Below are positions 22,975-34,400 of a stretch of DNA of 64,000 nt, one piece after another. The notes below the pieces were generated by a model that saw only the letters and a program-made list of their open reading frames with translations, was not told where the DNA came from and searched no databases. Both the position numbers and the translations under genes were made by a program. Where the stretch lies: assembly GCF_023101765.2 (NCBI RefSeq), contig NC_064233.1, positions 4,673,501-4,737,500 of the forward strand, read 5' to 3'. The number at the start of each line of letters is the position of its first letter. Positions within the stretch are counted from its first letter, which is position 1. The stretch comes from Spodoptera frugiperda. Its lineage: Eukaryota; Arthropoda; Insecta; Lepidoptera; Noctuidae.

Positions 22975-23269
22975 CCCATTTCATCCGTATTGTGTGGATA
23001 TTGAATGAACTAAACGGTATTGAGTTTGGCTTTATGTTCTGTCTCTAAATGCTATTCTAACAGCTACGATTGATTGTTAGCAAAACTATAATATTGAATA
23101 TGTAATTATTGGAATGAAATTGCATTAACACTGAGATTGGTTTCAAGAGTAAGTGCCCTGGAGTCATCGCGTAAGGCCGTATTCTGCAGTTTCTGTGTGA
23201 TAGTATCTGTTTTGAGGTTCATAATATTATGATTATATAACTACTTTTCCTTAAAAAAAAATTAAACAA

Positions 23270-23418
23270 TTCCCACGCTAGGATTTTCTCCTGAGTCATG
23301 GGTTGCGTTAACAAACATACATTTTTCACATACAACAATATGTAGATCACTCAAAGTGTTGCTCCGTGCAAACCGAACCCTCTACACATTGCACATCAGC
23401 CAGTTGCCCAGCCAAAAT
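23270..23418 (-). mobile_element. SINE family A, decayed
   Basis: Antisense; TCCCACGCTAGGATTTTCTC to GCACATCAGCCAGTTGCCCA. The B box is mutated (CAAACCGAACCC). Confidence 0.72.
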
Positions 23419-23504
23419 ATTAATTTCCATAAATAAATAAATCACGTTGAAGATTCTCAACATAAAAATTCAATCATTCACTATCATATATATACTATAT
23501 AAAC

Positions 23505-23708
23505 TACTAGCTACTTCCGCGCGGTTTCACATGCTCTGCTAGTGATATATTATGTCTAGCGTGATGTTTTATAACCTTCCTCGATAAATCACTATCCTAA
23601 CACAAAAACCGCATTTTTCAAAATCCGTTGCGTAGTTCTGGAGATTTAAGCATTCAAATAAACAAACAAAAACTAGCGACTTTGTAATATTATAGTATAT
23701 GTATAGTA
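23505..23708 (+). repeat. Family E repeat
   Basis: CTACTTCCGCGCGGTTTCAC to GTATATGTATAGTATAGAT, in family order. Confidence 0.7.
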
Positions 23709-23999
23709 TAGATAAAGAAATCCACAATATTCACAATAATTCCGTAAGTTATGTAGAAAATAAACCTTATATAGTTAATTTTAAAATCCTACATCCACCC
23801 AAGAGTTGCAGAGACCCCGACGTGGTGCTAACGACCTCAAAACCAGCCCATCTTCGCTTATCTCAAGAAAGTCACTTGACTTTCTTGCAAACGGAATAAA
23901 ACCTTCATCGTTGTAATATTATAGCAGGCTGTATAATTAAACATCGTGTGCTCGATCTTTTTTTTTACACGAATTTAAGTTCGGAACGATTTGAATTTG

Positions 24000-26450
24000 A
24001 ATTTTAAATAGTTATGTCGGTTTGGCGCGAATTTTGCGGAAGTTGTTCGGTGTATTTTTTTTCTTTGTTGTTTTTAAAGTGTTGCTTCTCGGTCTTTGCG
24101 TTTATGTTTTTATGTATTGTCTACTCATTATAATCATCATCTACATCTACAATGGTGTTAAAAAAATAAGGACATTGTAATGAACAAAAATTGAGTTTTA
24201 ATTTTTTGCAGCAAACAACACGTCTCTTCTGTTTTATTAAATGTTCTATAAAAGTGACAAGTTATAAATACATACATCTATCACATATACACAGTATTTA
24301 TTAATTTAGTGTAGTATTAATTTATTTATTCATAGTATTTACTAAAAAATTTTCTATACTTAATAAATTACATAAAATAAACCTATAACTCAAAAAAATC
24401 AAACAAACAAACCTAAACGCTTAGCCAACCAAAAAGAAAGTATCAAATATAATAAAGTTAGTAGCGACCAAGTAATAATACTAATAACAAAAAAAAAGAA
24501 TGTCATAGTTTCTCGACGTGGACGAAATCGGTCAGCGCCGACGCGGGTCGGATTCCGTACGGGACCGAGTTTCGTTCATTCCACTGACCCACATAAACGA
24601 CAACGGAACGCAAAGACGTCACCTCACCAAGATAACACATTTCAAATTCTTTGTCCTTGAAAACTTAGCCACGGAACGCAAAAAGTTCATTTACAAAAAT
24701 GTTTGACAGATCAGGCTGAATGATGATGTGCTTTGTGTTTAAAAAATTAAAAAAAAAAGTTATTGTTAATAACAGATAAAAAATGTACCTAAGCTGAATG
24801 AAACATTGTCTTGTTATTGTTATCTAAAGGTTTTATCTACGGAAATGATTAATTTAAGTATTATGCAGCTTTGTGAATGCCATGTTGCCTTAAAAAAATA
24901 CTATAAACATATTTTTATAACGAAAAACAGTCAAATAAAAGTAAAAAAAAATTCAAGTACTAAAAGCTCAGCTCGTTAAAATATTGAAGAGAATTTATGT
25001 CACCAAACAAGCAGCTATAAAATGAAGTATCCACTTAAACCGTTAACTTATTATACACGAAATAATATGCAATGTTTAAATTAAATATTCAAATTGAAAA
25101 TTCCACAACAACTTAATTCTCATTCTCAAAGTAGGTGGAGTCAAAATATTCAATCAGGCTGCATGTAACCTCCTTCGCTATACAAGTGTTGAGATAAAAA
25201 GTGATTTATAGTTTTAAAACGCGTTTCCTAGCACAAGTAGTAGTTAGCTACGGTCAAGAAGCTTTCCTTCGATAAACGAGTTGATTTTATTTCTCAAGTA
25301 CGGGCCGCAGTAATAGGAAGAGCAACAACCTATGATTGCAGGGCCGTTATGCCCGATCGTCTCGACTGAGCACTGATAAATATAAAAAACAGCAACTCCT
25401 CCAACCATAGAACCTCCTTAATGAGTTCATTCTTAAAAAGTAAAAACGTCATGCGCATTTCCAATTAACATTCAGCCTACGTATAAAAAAATCTAATTAA
25501 TATTTATGTCGATCGTAGTCGGTGTAAAAGCGCCAAAATTATGGCCAATAACTACAAATTAGAGGGGTCATGAGACGCAACGGTGCATTGATATCATTTT
25601 TTTTTTATATTCACCTGTTTAACGGCCACCAAGACGAACTCTCACAATCACAGCGAACTCATTATCCACCGGCACTGAGGATTTAACAGTTATTCGTACT
25701 AAAACCGATGATTAACAACTCAAGACAAACGAATCAAGCTCAGTTTTAGTCTTTTAATATTATGTTTTACTCAAAAAATAAATAATAGAAATAACTTTAA
25801 TTAAAAAAAATAACTTTGACAGTTTCGCGAGCGCGCGCTTTTTATTGTAACTTTTTTTTTTCGTTGAGTCGATGTAAGGCGCAGGCGTTCGCCGCGTCAG
25901 CCTTGACCGCTACGCGACTGCGGTCTCACTGAACGAACTGTCTTGGTGCACAGCGCTTGTCCTCTCGCCGGGCCATGTAAACAGCGTTGCCATAGAGACA
26001 CTTACCCACTTACATTGGAGATTTCTAGTTCATACCAATTTACGAGAAAAAATGGCCTAAAACAAGTTCAGTATGCTTACACCTACCTATACATCGAGAT
26101 TATCCACTTAGAACTATTTCATAAATAAAAAGAACCAACATTTCTTATTTATATTACGACTTCCTTAACAATAACCTTTGAAAAAAATAAAAATATAATC
26201 TTATACTTTTTGCAACTTTCGTGGTAGTTTTAGACGTTGCATCTGGCAACACAGAACGCACTTCCAACAGTTAGTTTTCGCTCGGTTGCACCGATTCCGG
26301 TCAGCTTTTGTATTTTTTCCGTGTTCAACTTATCGAACGACAAGAATGAAAGCTTATCGATGTTGAACATTTCACCAAATCGGTCAATCGTTTAGGGATC
26401 CTCTTTGACTCTTCCTTAAGAATGGACCATGAAGCTCAAGTCTGAAATAG
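24000..26450. other. Repeat-poor block with two GC-rich islands
   Basis: None of the families that fill the surrounding sequence occurs here for about 2.4 kb. CpG-containing islands lie at about 24515-24620 and 25820-25990. A GC-richer stretch at 26240-26330 has TCAGTT/ACAGTTAGTTTTCG initiator-like sequence. No ORF with convincing coding features was found. It may be a promoter, a 5' exon or a regulatory block of a gene outside the window; this is inference from repeat distribution only. Confidence 0.35.
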
Positions 26451-26496
26451 AACCTACACATCTCATTGTTCGTTATTTATCAATCCTAGCTAATGT

Positions 26497-26630
26497 ATTC
26501 CGGAGCTTCGGACTATCTAGACGGTTTACCAAGGCTCCGGATCCATAAGGAGTAGGAACGAGTAGAAACCTCTAACCTCGCTCAAGGCGGGAGTAGTCAT
26601 TGCATGATTTTCCCCCTCAAAAAAGAAATG
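26497..26630 (+). repeat. Family C short unit, internally deleted
   Basis: TCCGGAGCTTCGGACTATCT to TGATTTTCCCCCTCAAAAAA, with about 30 bp missing in the middle. Confidence 0.72.
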
Positions 26631-26959
26631 TACTGCTTGCTTCTATGGTGCACTCACGACTTCACGAGAGAGGCAGAAACTAAAGTTTGATTCCTAAATA
26701 CTTATTTTTACATTACGGCACTCTGTCTTTTTCCAATTTTTGGTATCCAATGAGGTCAGCTATGATCTAGACCTAGCTTTTTTTAATAAGGGATAATCTT
26801 CCAATGACTTCTCCCGCCTTGGGCAAACAGAGGTAGATTATTATTTTTGTCTCACCGGAGCATGTGGATGCATTTAATGATGTTCCTCCTAAAAAACAAA
26901 AATAGTTGCAGTCAGCAGAAAATTTGCATATCCGTTTTCTAGTCAATAAGGTAATATGA

Positions 26960-27302
26960 TGTCTTGGTGGAACGGAGGTTTAAGACGCCCGCTTCTCATG
27001 CATGAGGCTGTACTACTGATACAAAACCTGCTAGCAGCAAGTACCAATGTAACGTTTTTCGTAAAGTATTAAGATTATTTAGACACAACTGATAAACGGT
27101 GAAGGAAATATCGTGAGGAAACCTGTGCATACATTTTTAAATTGAAAGGGAAAACATCGTGACGAAACCTCAACTTCTAATTTTAAATCTGAAATTGGCA
27201 ACCCGCATTGAGCAAGCGTGGTGATTAATGCTCAAACCTTCTCTGTGTGAGAAAAGGCCTTTGGTCAGCAGTGGCCACTTAAAGAATGTTGATGATGATC
27301 TA
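26960..27302 (+). mobile_element. SINE family F (tRNA-like head, GAT tail)
   Basis: Head TGGTGGAACGGAGGTTTAAG, body with TCGTGAGGAAACCTG (partly duplicated as CGTGACGAAACCTC), 3' end GTCAGCAGTGGCCACTT and GTTGATGATGATC. The head is weaker than in the copy at 51985. Confidence 0.75.
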
Positions 27303-27516
27303 AGTTAATATACATATGTACATACATACATAACCTACCTCCGATAGGGGTAGGCATATACAATGCAACGCCAATTACTACGAATCTTACATATCTCTTT
27401 CTCTTCATCAACAGTCATCAGTCTTTTCATGCATGCTCGTCGGTTAAGGGTAATTTTAATTTGGCCGTAAGTAACTAAGTTAATATGTACACTTCAAACC
27501 ATATTTATTTATGTTT

Positions 27517-27890
27517 GGGAGAGCGATGCTTCGGCACGAATCAGGGGTAGAATATAAAGCCATTTCTCTTGAACTTTTTCCGTCAGATGACGCAGCCGAG
27601 CGCTGGTACCGGCCATCAAGATAACGCCGCACGAGTCCTCTTTTTGTTACACTTACCTCATTAAAACATGTTGTAAGAACATTATTATTTACTTTACTAG
27701 CTTGCATGCCTGGCTCTCACTACTAGAAGACTACGGTGAAATAACCTGTGCCCAATTATTGTAATTCCCGAACAACTAACTCTAAAATATGCTAACCCTG
27801 AAAAAGCCGGCAACGCTTGTAATGCTAGTCTGGTGTTTCATGTGTCCATGGGCGATAATAATTAATTGCTTATCATCATAATCTATATCT
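27517..27890 (+). repeat. Family D pieces around an unrelated block
   Basis: A D head piece (GAGAGCGATGCTTCGGCACG, 27517-27541) and a D tail (CCCAATTATTGTAATTCCCG to TTGCTTATCATCA, 27750-27880) flank about 200 bp that is not D and that reappears at 27960-28172. Confidence 0.55.
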
Positions 27891-27959
27891 TTGCCAAGTT
27901 TCATAGAGTAATTCAGTAATTTTGTTGGAATAGTTGCAAAATAAATAGTAATCAAGAAA

Positions 27960-28172
27960 GAAGCGTATTACTTTTTCCGTCAATGACTGCGTCGAGGCGA
28001 TGGTACCGGCCATCGATAATCGCCGTTCGAGTCCTCCTTTGCCACCTACTCCATAAGAAAACACATACATTTTATGAATTTATAATATTAGTAGGACTTA
28101 GGTTTACATAAATGATCAAGCAATAGGTCTCAGGTTGCTGCCTGGGCTCTCAAACTATTAGGAAGACTACGG
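27960..28172 (+). repeat. Second copy of the 27565-27740 block
   Basis: ACTTTTTCCGTCA, TGGTACCGGCCATC and CGAGTCCTC, then GAAGACTACGGTG, occur in the same order in both blocks, about 400 bp apart. A CGTTCGAGTCCTCC piece resembles a B box, so a decayed tRNA-type SINE is possible. Confidence 0.5.
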
Positions 28173-28192
28173 TGCAAGTAACTTGCTAGTTG

Positions 28193-28341
28193 ATCCGGAG
28201 CTGCTAAACCTAGCGGGTAACCGGGGCTAGGGCTCGAAAAGCAGGAGTAGGAACGGAGTGGTTTTAGTCAGTAAGAGTCTTAAACCCCTCTCGCCTCGCC
28301 CAAGGCGGGAGAAGTCATTGGATAAGTTTCCTCCTTAAAAA
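28193..28341 (+). repeat. Family C short unit
   Basis: ATCCGGAGCTGCTAAACCTA to TCCTCCTTAAAAAAA; the start is at the unit edge. Confidence 0.8.
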
Positions 28342-28694
28342 AAGGTGGTTAAGTTAAAACTATGTATTAATCTCCAACTGCATCCATTATTCCTGTTTGG
28401 AGCACCTGAGTCACAAGCCATAAGGATATTACCTAACTAATTACCACAGAAACGAAACATAATCAATAGTTCTCGTTACAACGCTCAGTCATGAGTCATA
28501 GACTACTTTCATAGCATTTTGTCATCAGCCAACGACATAACATTCACTTTATCTCAAAAATTCGAAGCTGAATGACTCACGTGAATATTATTAATATTAA
28601 TATATTCTTGGACATAAAACATAACAGTTTTTATTGGAAATATTATTAGAAATGTGTGTTAAGTAACTGGTTGAGACATAGTTTAATTTCTAGG

Positions 28695-29376
28695 TAGAGA
28701 ATACAATCCCGGGATCCCGAATCTCGGTGATCCCGGGATCCCGGCCGTTTTCTTGTCCCGAAAATCCGGACTGCGTACTGCCTAGAGGGTAACCGGGATT
28801 TTTAGGATCGAAAAGCAGGAGTAGGAACAGCTGGTTTTTAGAGTAAGAGTATGAACTTCCTCTCCTAAAGTACAAATACAAAATGAAAGGCGGCAAGAAG
28901 TCATTGGATGAATTGAGCCTGTTCGAAAAAAACTCGTGGATATACTTAGAAATAGCAAATAAATATCTAATGTCTATTTCCAACCAGCGTAGAACCTGCG
29001 ATCCGTTTTCAGCCTGCTTATATTGGCAATAAACTACGAAGCAGGCTTGGAAGTGAAACGTTGGATGCTTTGATATTACCTGCGATTGTATTTTCGAAAT
29101 TCTAATTAGTTTTGTTGTGTTGTCTTTTAAATTTCTTGCAAAAGTATTTTGATTGTTTTGTCAATTTTCGTTTCGTACTGTATTGTGTTGTGATGTGATT
29201 TATATTGTGCAACGATATTAAAATCATTTTTTTTAAATAACTCAAGTTCTGTTTTCATTTGAGCCCAATTAGAAACCACAAAGTCTAATCCCGGGATAGC
29301 CCCGGGATCCCGGGATTACACATTTAAAATCCCGTAATCCCGGGATTGAAAAACATGCTCGGGATTGTATTCTCTA
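28695..29376. mobile_element. hAT-type MITE, 682 bp, 8-bp TSD
   Basis: The ends TAGAGAATACAATCCCG and CGGGATTGTATTCTCTA are perfect inverted repeats. TTTCTAGG is duplicated on both sides (28687-28694 and 29377-29384). Inside each end are clusters of CCCGGGATCCCG-like motifs, as expected of subterminal transposase-binding sites. A C unit is nested at about 28765-28935. No transposase ORF. Confidence 0.92.
28765..28935 (+). repeat. Family C short unit nested in hAT MITE
   Basis: GGACTGCGTACTGCCTAGAG to TTGAGCCTGTTCGAAAAAAA, strongly diverged, with an insertion after CTTCCTCTCC. Confidence 0.7.
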
Positions 29377-29401
29377 TTTCTAGGTGATAACCATTCGGCA
29401 T

Positions 29402-29550
29402 CCGGAGTTGCGGACTACCTAGTGGGTTACCGGGGCTCTGCCTCGAAAAGCAAGAGTAGGAATGGGGCGGTTTTTAGTCAGTAAGAGCCCTCCTCTCGCA
29501 TCACCCAAGGCGGGAGAAGACATTGGATGATTTTCCTCCCTCAAAAAAAT
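29402..29550 (+). repeat. Family C short unit with 11-bp TSD
   Basis: 149 bp from CCGGAGTTGCGGACTACC to A7. It is flanked by CCATTCGGCAT (29391-29401) and CCATACGGCAT (29551-29561). Confidence 0.87.
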
Positions 29551-29554
29551 CCAT

Positions 29555-29705
29555 ACGGCATGAATAGAGTGGCTTGGCCAAAGTGATACCACGACTACAC
29601 AGAAAACCGGCGCGCGGCGTGAAGCATTGCTTGCGCCGGATTGATATTACGACCTCACAGAAAACCATCGTGACAAGGTGAGTGATCCGCCTGCTCGTTA
29701 ACACA
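29555..29705 (+). repeat. Family D head, decayed and duplicated
   Basis: GTGATACCACGACTACACAG and a second ATTACGACCTCACAGAAAAC about 65 bp later; the D tail is reduced to GATCCGCCTGCTCGTTAAC. Confidence 0.5.
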
Positions 29706-29721
29706 ATTCAAATCACTTTTA

Positions 29722-29820
29722 AGGTGCTTTTTACCAGACATGTGCTATGTAATTATGCTATGAAGATGTAATAGCTAAGCTGTGAAACTATGTGACCGTT
29801 TCCACTAATTCCACTTACTA
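29722..29820 (+). repeat. Family H MITE fragment
   Basis: GGTGCTTTTTACCAGACATG and TGTGACCGTTTCCACTAATT match H ends; the centre is deleted. Confidence 0.55.
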
Positions 29821-30549
29821 GTGGTCGCCTAGTGGTTGAAATTCAACCATATACGAATTAATTTACAATAACACTTAACATACGTTCAAGGATAATTTTT
29901 ATTTAATCAAACTCAAACAAACTCTTTTATAAAACTTATTCATATGAGACGTCAATATCATCGCAATGTCTATCGATTTTGACGTTTTGTCAAATACGAT
30001 CAGATACTATGCATGTGTGTGTAATGTTTTATTTATTAATTTAATGTACTTTATAAGCATTATTTTTGAAAAATATTAGCGTCCTGCACTTCTCCTACAC
30101 ATAAACTATAAGTGTACCAAATTTTATGCTCCTACGTCCGCGCAATTATCGTAAAAAGCGGTCCAAAGTTTTTGCATCACGTATTAATATATAGATACTA
30201 TAAAGATGCGCCGCCGCAAAGTAGTTGTGCGAGGAAGATACGCAGCTCGCTGCTTCAACTAGTTATTGACAGGTGGTCCACGGGTGGACGGCGTGTGGTC
30301 ACATAATCAACGAGTCCACATAGCTTGATCTCTTTGCGAGTATAGTAATTTGTTTTTGGTTGTAACTTATTAGTTTAAGTAGTAGCACCAGGTTTGGAAT
30401 TGTACAAGATAAATATCAATTACAATAATTTCATTCTCTACTTATCCCCTCAAAGTAAAAAAAGCGTGATATTACTGTAGAACTTCTGCACACAGTTTTA
30501 AAACGTTTCGAAACGAAAAAAAACTAGACAGATGACAGTGACTGACTGA

Positions 30550-30721
30550 CATTCTGAAATTCTCAAACTGTCAAAAAACCATCCGGCAGAATTTGAACTG
30601 TCAAAACAAAACAAATTATTGTCAGTGTAAAATTCACAAGTTTTGCTCATAAACTACAATGGAATAATTGAAAAAATATTTACATTTAATCAGTAATAAA
30701 GTGTATCTAATAAATTACAAG
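30550..30721 (+). promoter_or_regulatory. Likely promoter/5' non-coding exon of the RRM gene
   Basis: A repeat-free stretch ends in ATTACAAG|GTCAGT, a good donor at 30722. The matching acceptor ATTACAG at 31443 lies one base before the start codon of the RRM gene. A two-codon ORF (ATG GAA TAA at 30659) would lie in the leader if transcription starts upstream of it. The transcription start is not defined. Confidence 0.45.
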
Positions 30722-31089
30722 GTCAGTGCGCTATTTTATTTTGAATTAATATCTTTTTCTCTAAAAGAAATAACGCACGTGTCGTTCAGACAGAAAAGCA
30801 CGCTACATTTAAACTTTTTGCATCAAATATATTGTTTTGTCGTGTAGAAAGGGTGTCTATTATAATTTCCATGAATTTAGTTCTGATTTTAATTCAAAAT
30901 CATGGTTAACGATATAAATATAACCTTAAATATATGTAAACAATAACATGTGAACTTGAGGAGGTTATAAAATTTCTAATTATTACACTAAGAACTAGAA
31001 TTACAGTCTATTATTCTTGTTCTATATAACAATTATTATAGAAATCTAATTTTATCACTAGTATGATCTAAAAGGACATAAAATCATCC

Positions 31090-31392
31090 TAATATATCAA
31101 CAGCCTATAAATAAGTGGCCACTGTTGTTCAAAGACCTCTTCTCACACGTAGAAGGTTTGAGCATTAATCACGCTTGCTCAATGCGAGTTCACGATTTTA
31201 AACTTATAATCAGAAATTAAAAGCCCAGGTTTCCTCACGATGTTTTCCTTCACCGGTTGTCTAAATAATCTTAGAAAGTACATATAACTTGGAAAAAGTC
31301 ACATTAGTACTTGCCGTTGGTAGGTTTCGATCTTACATGACTGCATCCTCATGCTTGGGAAGCAGGCGTCTTAAAACTCCAGACCACTACAA
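31090..31392 (-). mobile_element. SINE family F in the 5' intron
   Basis: Antisense; ATATCAACAGCCTATAAATA to CATGCTTGGGAAGCAGGCGT and TTAAAACTCCAGACCACTAC. It lies 50 bp before the acceptor of the coding exon at 31444. Confidence 0.75.
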
Positions 31393-31444
31393 CTTTTAAA
31401 AGGACAAGCTAGCATTGAAATAAATTAAAATTTGAAATTACAGA

Positions 31445-34400
31445 ATGGACGAAACAACGAAAACTTCGCCATCAATCACCCGGCAGAAACGTAAAAGGAA
31501 GTCTAAAACAAAATTCACAGCTTCGCAACAAAAGAATCCAAAACTAGACAATTCTACTGAATCACCCGTTAAGCCAGCAAAGATAGTTAAAATACAAACT
31601 GAAGCCGTTGTTATGAAGGCCAAGAAAGATGAGGAATTGCCAGAAATACTAGAAGCCAGTGAGAGATTCCCAATATTGAAGAATCAAGAGTTGATCAACA
31701 AGTTCCTCAAAGTACCAATGACTAATAATCAAAAAGGTATGCTATTATTTTACATCTTATCTATACTAATACTAGCTGATCCAGAAAACTTTGTACTGCC
31801 TCAATTTTTTCGCCTTTTAAACCGTGCACATCCACAAATATTTCAAGGCTAAAATTAGCAAAATTAGTCCAGCCATTCTCGAGTTTTAACAAGACCAACA
31901 AATAGCAATTGATTTTTATATAAAACTGAAGAGTTTGTTTCTTTGTTTGAACATGTTAATCTCCAGAACTACTAGTCTGAATTAAATAATTCTTTTTGTG
32001 TTCCGTAGTCCATTTATCTAAGAACTTATAAAGCTATTTCTCTCTATTTCCAGGCCGCATCCGCCAAGCAATCAGAGACTCGTTACAAGGCACATCAAAC
32101 ATCCTAGTACCCGAGATTATTCACAACAAAATACAATCAATAGTCAAAGGCAACTCCAATCTTACCGACTCAGAACTCCGCAGAGTCCGTATACTCTACA
32201 ACCTCCTTAAGACATCTCTCAAAGAAAAAGAGAAAAACGTTGATGTTAAACAGAAATTAAAAAAAGAAAAAGTAGAGAAGGTTAAGAAAGAGACGGAGGA
32301 TAGCCCTAAGGTGAAGGAGAAAGAGGGAAAGAAAGATAAGGAGGAGAAAAAAGAACAGCTTGAGAAAAAAGTTAAGGGTCCGAAGCGGTATGTCGTGTTC
32401 TTGGGGAACTTGCCACTGGACGTTGATAAGGACAAGGTGAGGGAAGGCTAAAAATATTTCTTTTGTTATTGACATAAAAATAAACGCATTGCTGTTGCGG
32501 GGTGGACTAATGGTAGAGGGCGTGTAGTAAGGTAGCTACTCGAAATCGCAACCTAATTCGATAAACAGTTTAAAAAATATTCTTAGTTTTTAATGAGTTA
32601 CCCGATATCATAGTTACATATAGGTCGCCAATGATCACGTATAAACTGATTAATATCGGAAACTCAATAAAATTGAAAGACATGGCGAAATACTCGACTA
32701 AATTTAAGTTCCAATTCTAGTAGGCTAATTATTCATGTTAGGTGGCGGCTTACTCGGCGTAATGTCACGTTGCGACTAGCTTTAGTATATTTCACGAAAG
32801 TTGTAAATTTGAGAGCCCTTACTCATCAGTACCCTTTGCGTTCGGCGCTCTGATTGGCTGTCTTGATTCTCAAATAAACTAACCAATCAGAGCGCCACAC
32901 GCTCCCGTTTCAAAAACTTTAAACGTAAAGCAAACTTATACTAAAGTTACGGTAGTGCTTGTGACCACTAACAACGAATTTAATTTTTTCGCTCTGAACA
33001 ATTTGTTTCTTTTGTCACAGATTATAAACCACTTCTCGGAGATGAACGAGCATATAATAGACATCCGTATTCCTAAACCATTGCCGGGGAAGAAAAACGC
33101 TATCGCGTATTTGGAGCTCAGTAACGAACCGAGCTATGAGGTATGTATCAAAACTACATCACACCATCAGCCAATCTTCACCCTTCGTGTGTCGGAACGC
33201 GAGACACAATGTGTTTTCTATTAAAGGATAAATTATATTTATTTTTGGATTTACAATGTAACTCTTTTACACGTCAATATTTCAAATAGCTAGATGAAAC
33301 CGGCATTTCCTATCGAACTACTCTGAGAAGAAATGCGGAAACAAACTCAGAGGTAGGAGAAGGGACTATCCTCCTCCTACCTCTCAGTCTTTTAAACTCC
33401 AGATAAAATCAATTAAAGATGTCAGAGAATTATTGTATATTATGTATAGGAGAGGATAAGCTAAGGCATAGTGCTGCGGACTACCTAGCGGCCTGTTCAC
33501 CGCTAAAAACAGGAGTAGGAACCGGGTAGTTTTTAGTCAGTAGGAGGCTGACACTCCATCTCGCCTCGCCCAAGGTGGGAGAAGTCATTGGAGGATTTTC
33601 CTCTTCCAAAAAAAAACTAAGTCATAGTACGTAATTCGAAATGTTCTAGGAGTTCCACGAATTTAGAATTAAGGAGAGTCACACTGTAATGTTCATAAAA
33701 TATTGTATTTTTTCAGTTTGCGCTGTCCAAGCACCACTCCATGCTGGGAAAGAAGAGAATCAACGTGCTATACACGGCGCCTAAAAACGCCAAGCAAACT
33801 AAATCTAGCTCTAAGGTAATTTATTACACACACACACGTCACGCGTTTTATCCCCGATAGGGTAGGCAGAGGTGCACATTACGGAGCGTAATGCCGCTAT
33901 ACAATGTACACTCACTATTCACCATTTGTGTTATAAGTCCCATATAATAGGGGGTGAGCCTATTGCCAATTGCCATATACTGGGCACAATTCCAAACTCC
34001 GTGCTACTACTGAGAAATTTTCGAAAATCCAAAAAATCCTAGCGCGACCCTGTGAATCGAACCCGACACCCTTTGTCCGGCAATCGCACTTGGGACTACT
34101 CGACTAACGATGCAGTGCTTTATTACTTTTTTTAAACATTGCCCCACACTAGGATTTTATCCTGTGTCCTGGGTGCGTTTACAAACATACAAGTTCACAA
34201 AGTTGCTCCATGCGGGAATCGAACCCGCAACACGTTGCGTGGCAGTCGGTCCCAGCCACGGCGCCAACCGTGCAGTCTAATTTAATAATACATTTACCTA
34301 TTAAAATATGTAAATACTTTTCCACGTGATCAGGAGGCTTACTCTTGCAACGCAATAGCCATAAACTATTGTTTTTTTTTTCATGTTTTCAGGGTAAAAC

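Noticed and set aside
24518..24706. 62-codon frame in the repeat-poor block
   Set aside because: Starts at a non-ATG codon, no splice or coding pattern; kept only as a note on the GC-rich island.
30112..30306. 64-codon frame upstream of the RRM gene
   Set aside because: Begins at a non-ATG codon, no splice link to the RRM gene, no motif.
32196..32475. Minus-strand frames rich in Phe and Ser
   Set aside because: Complement of the Lys/Glu-rich exon of the RRM gene.
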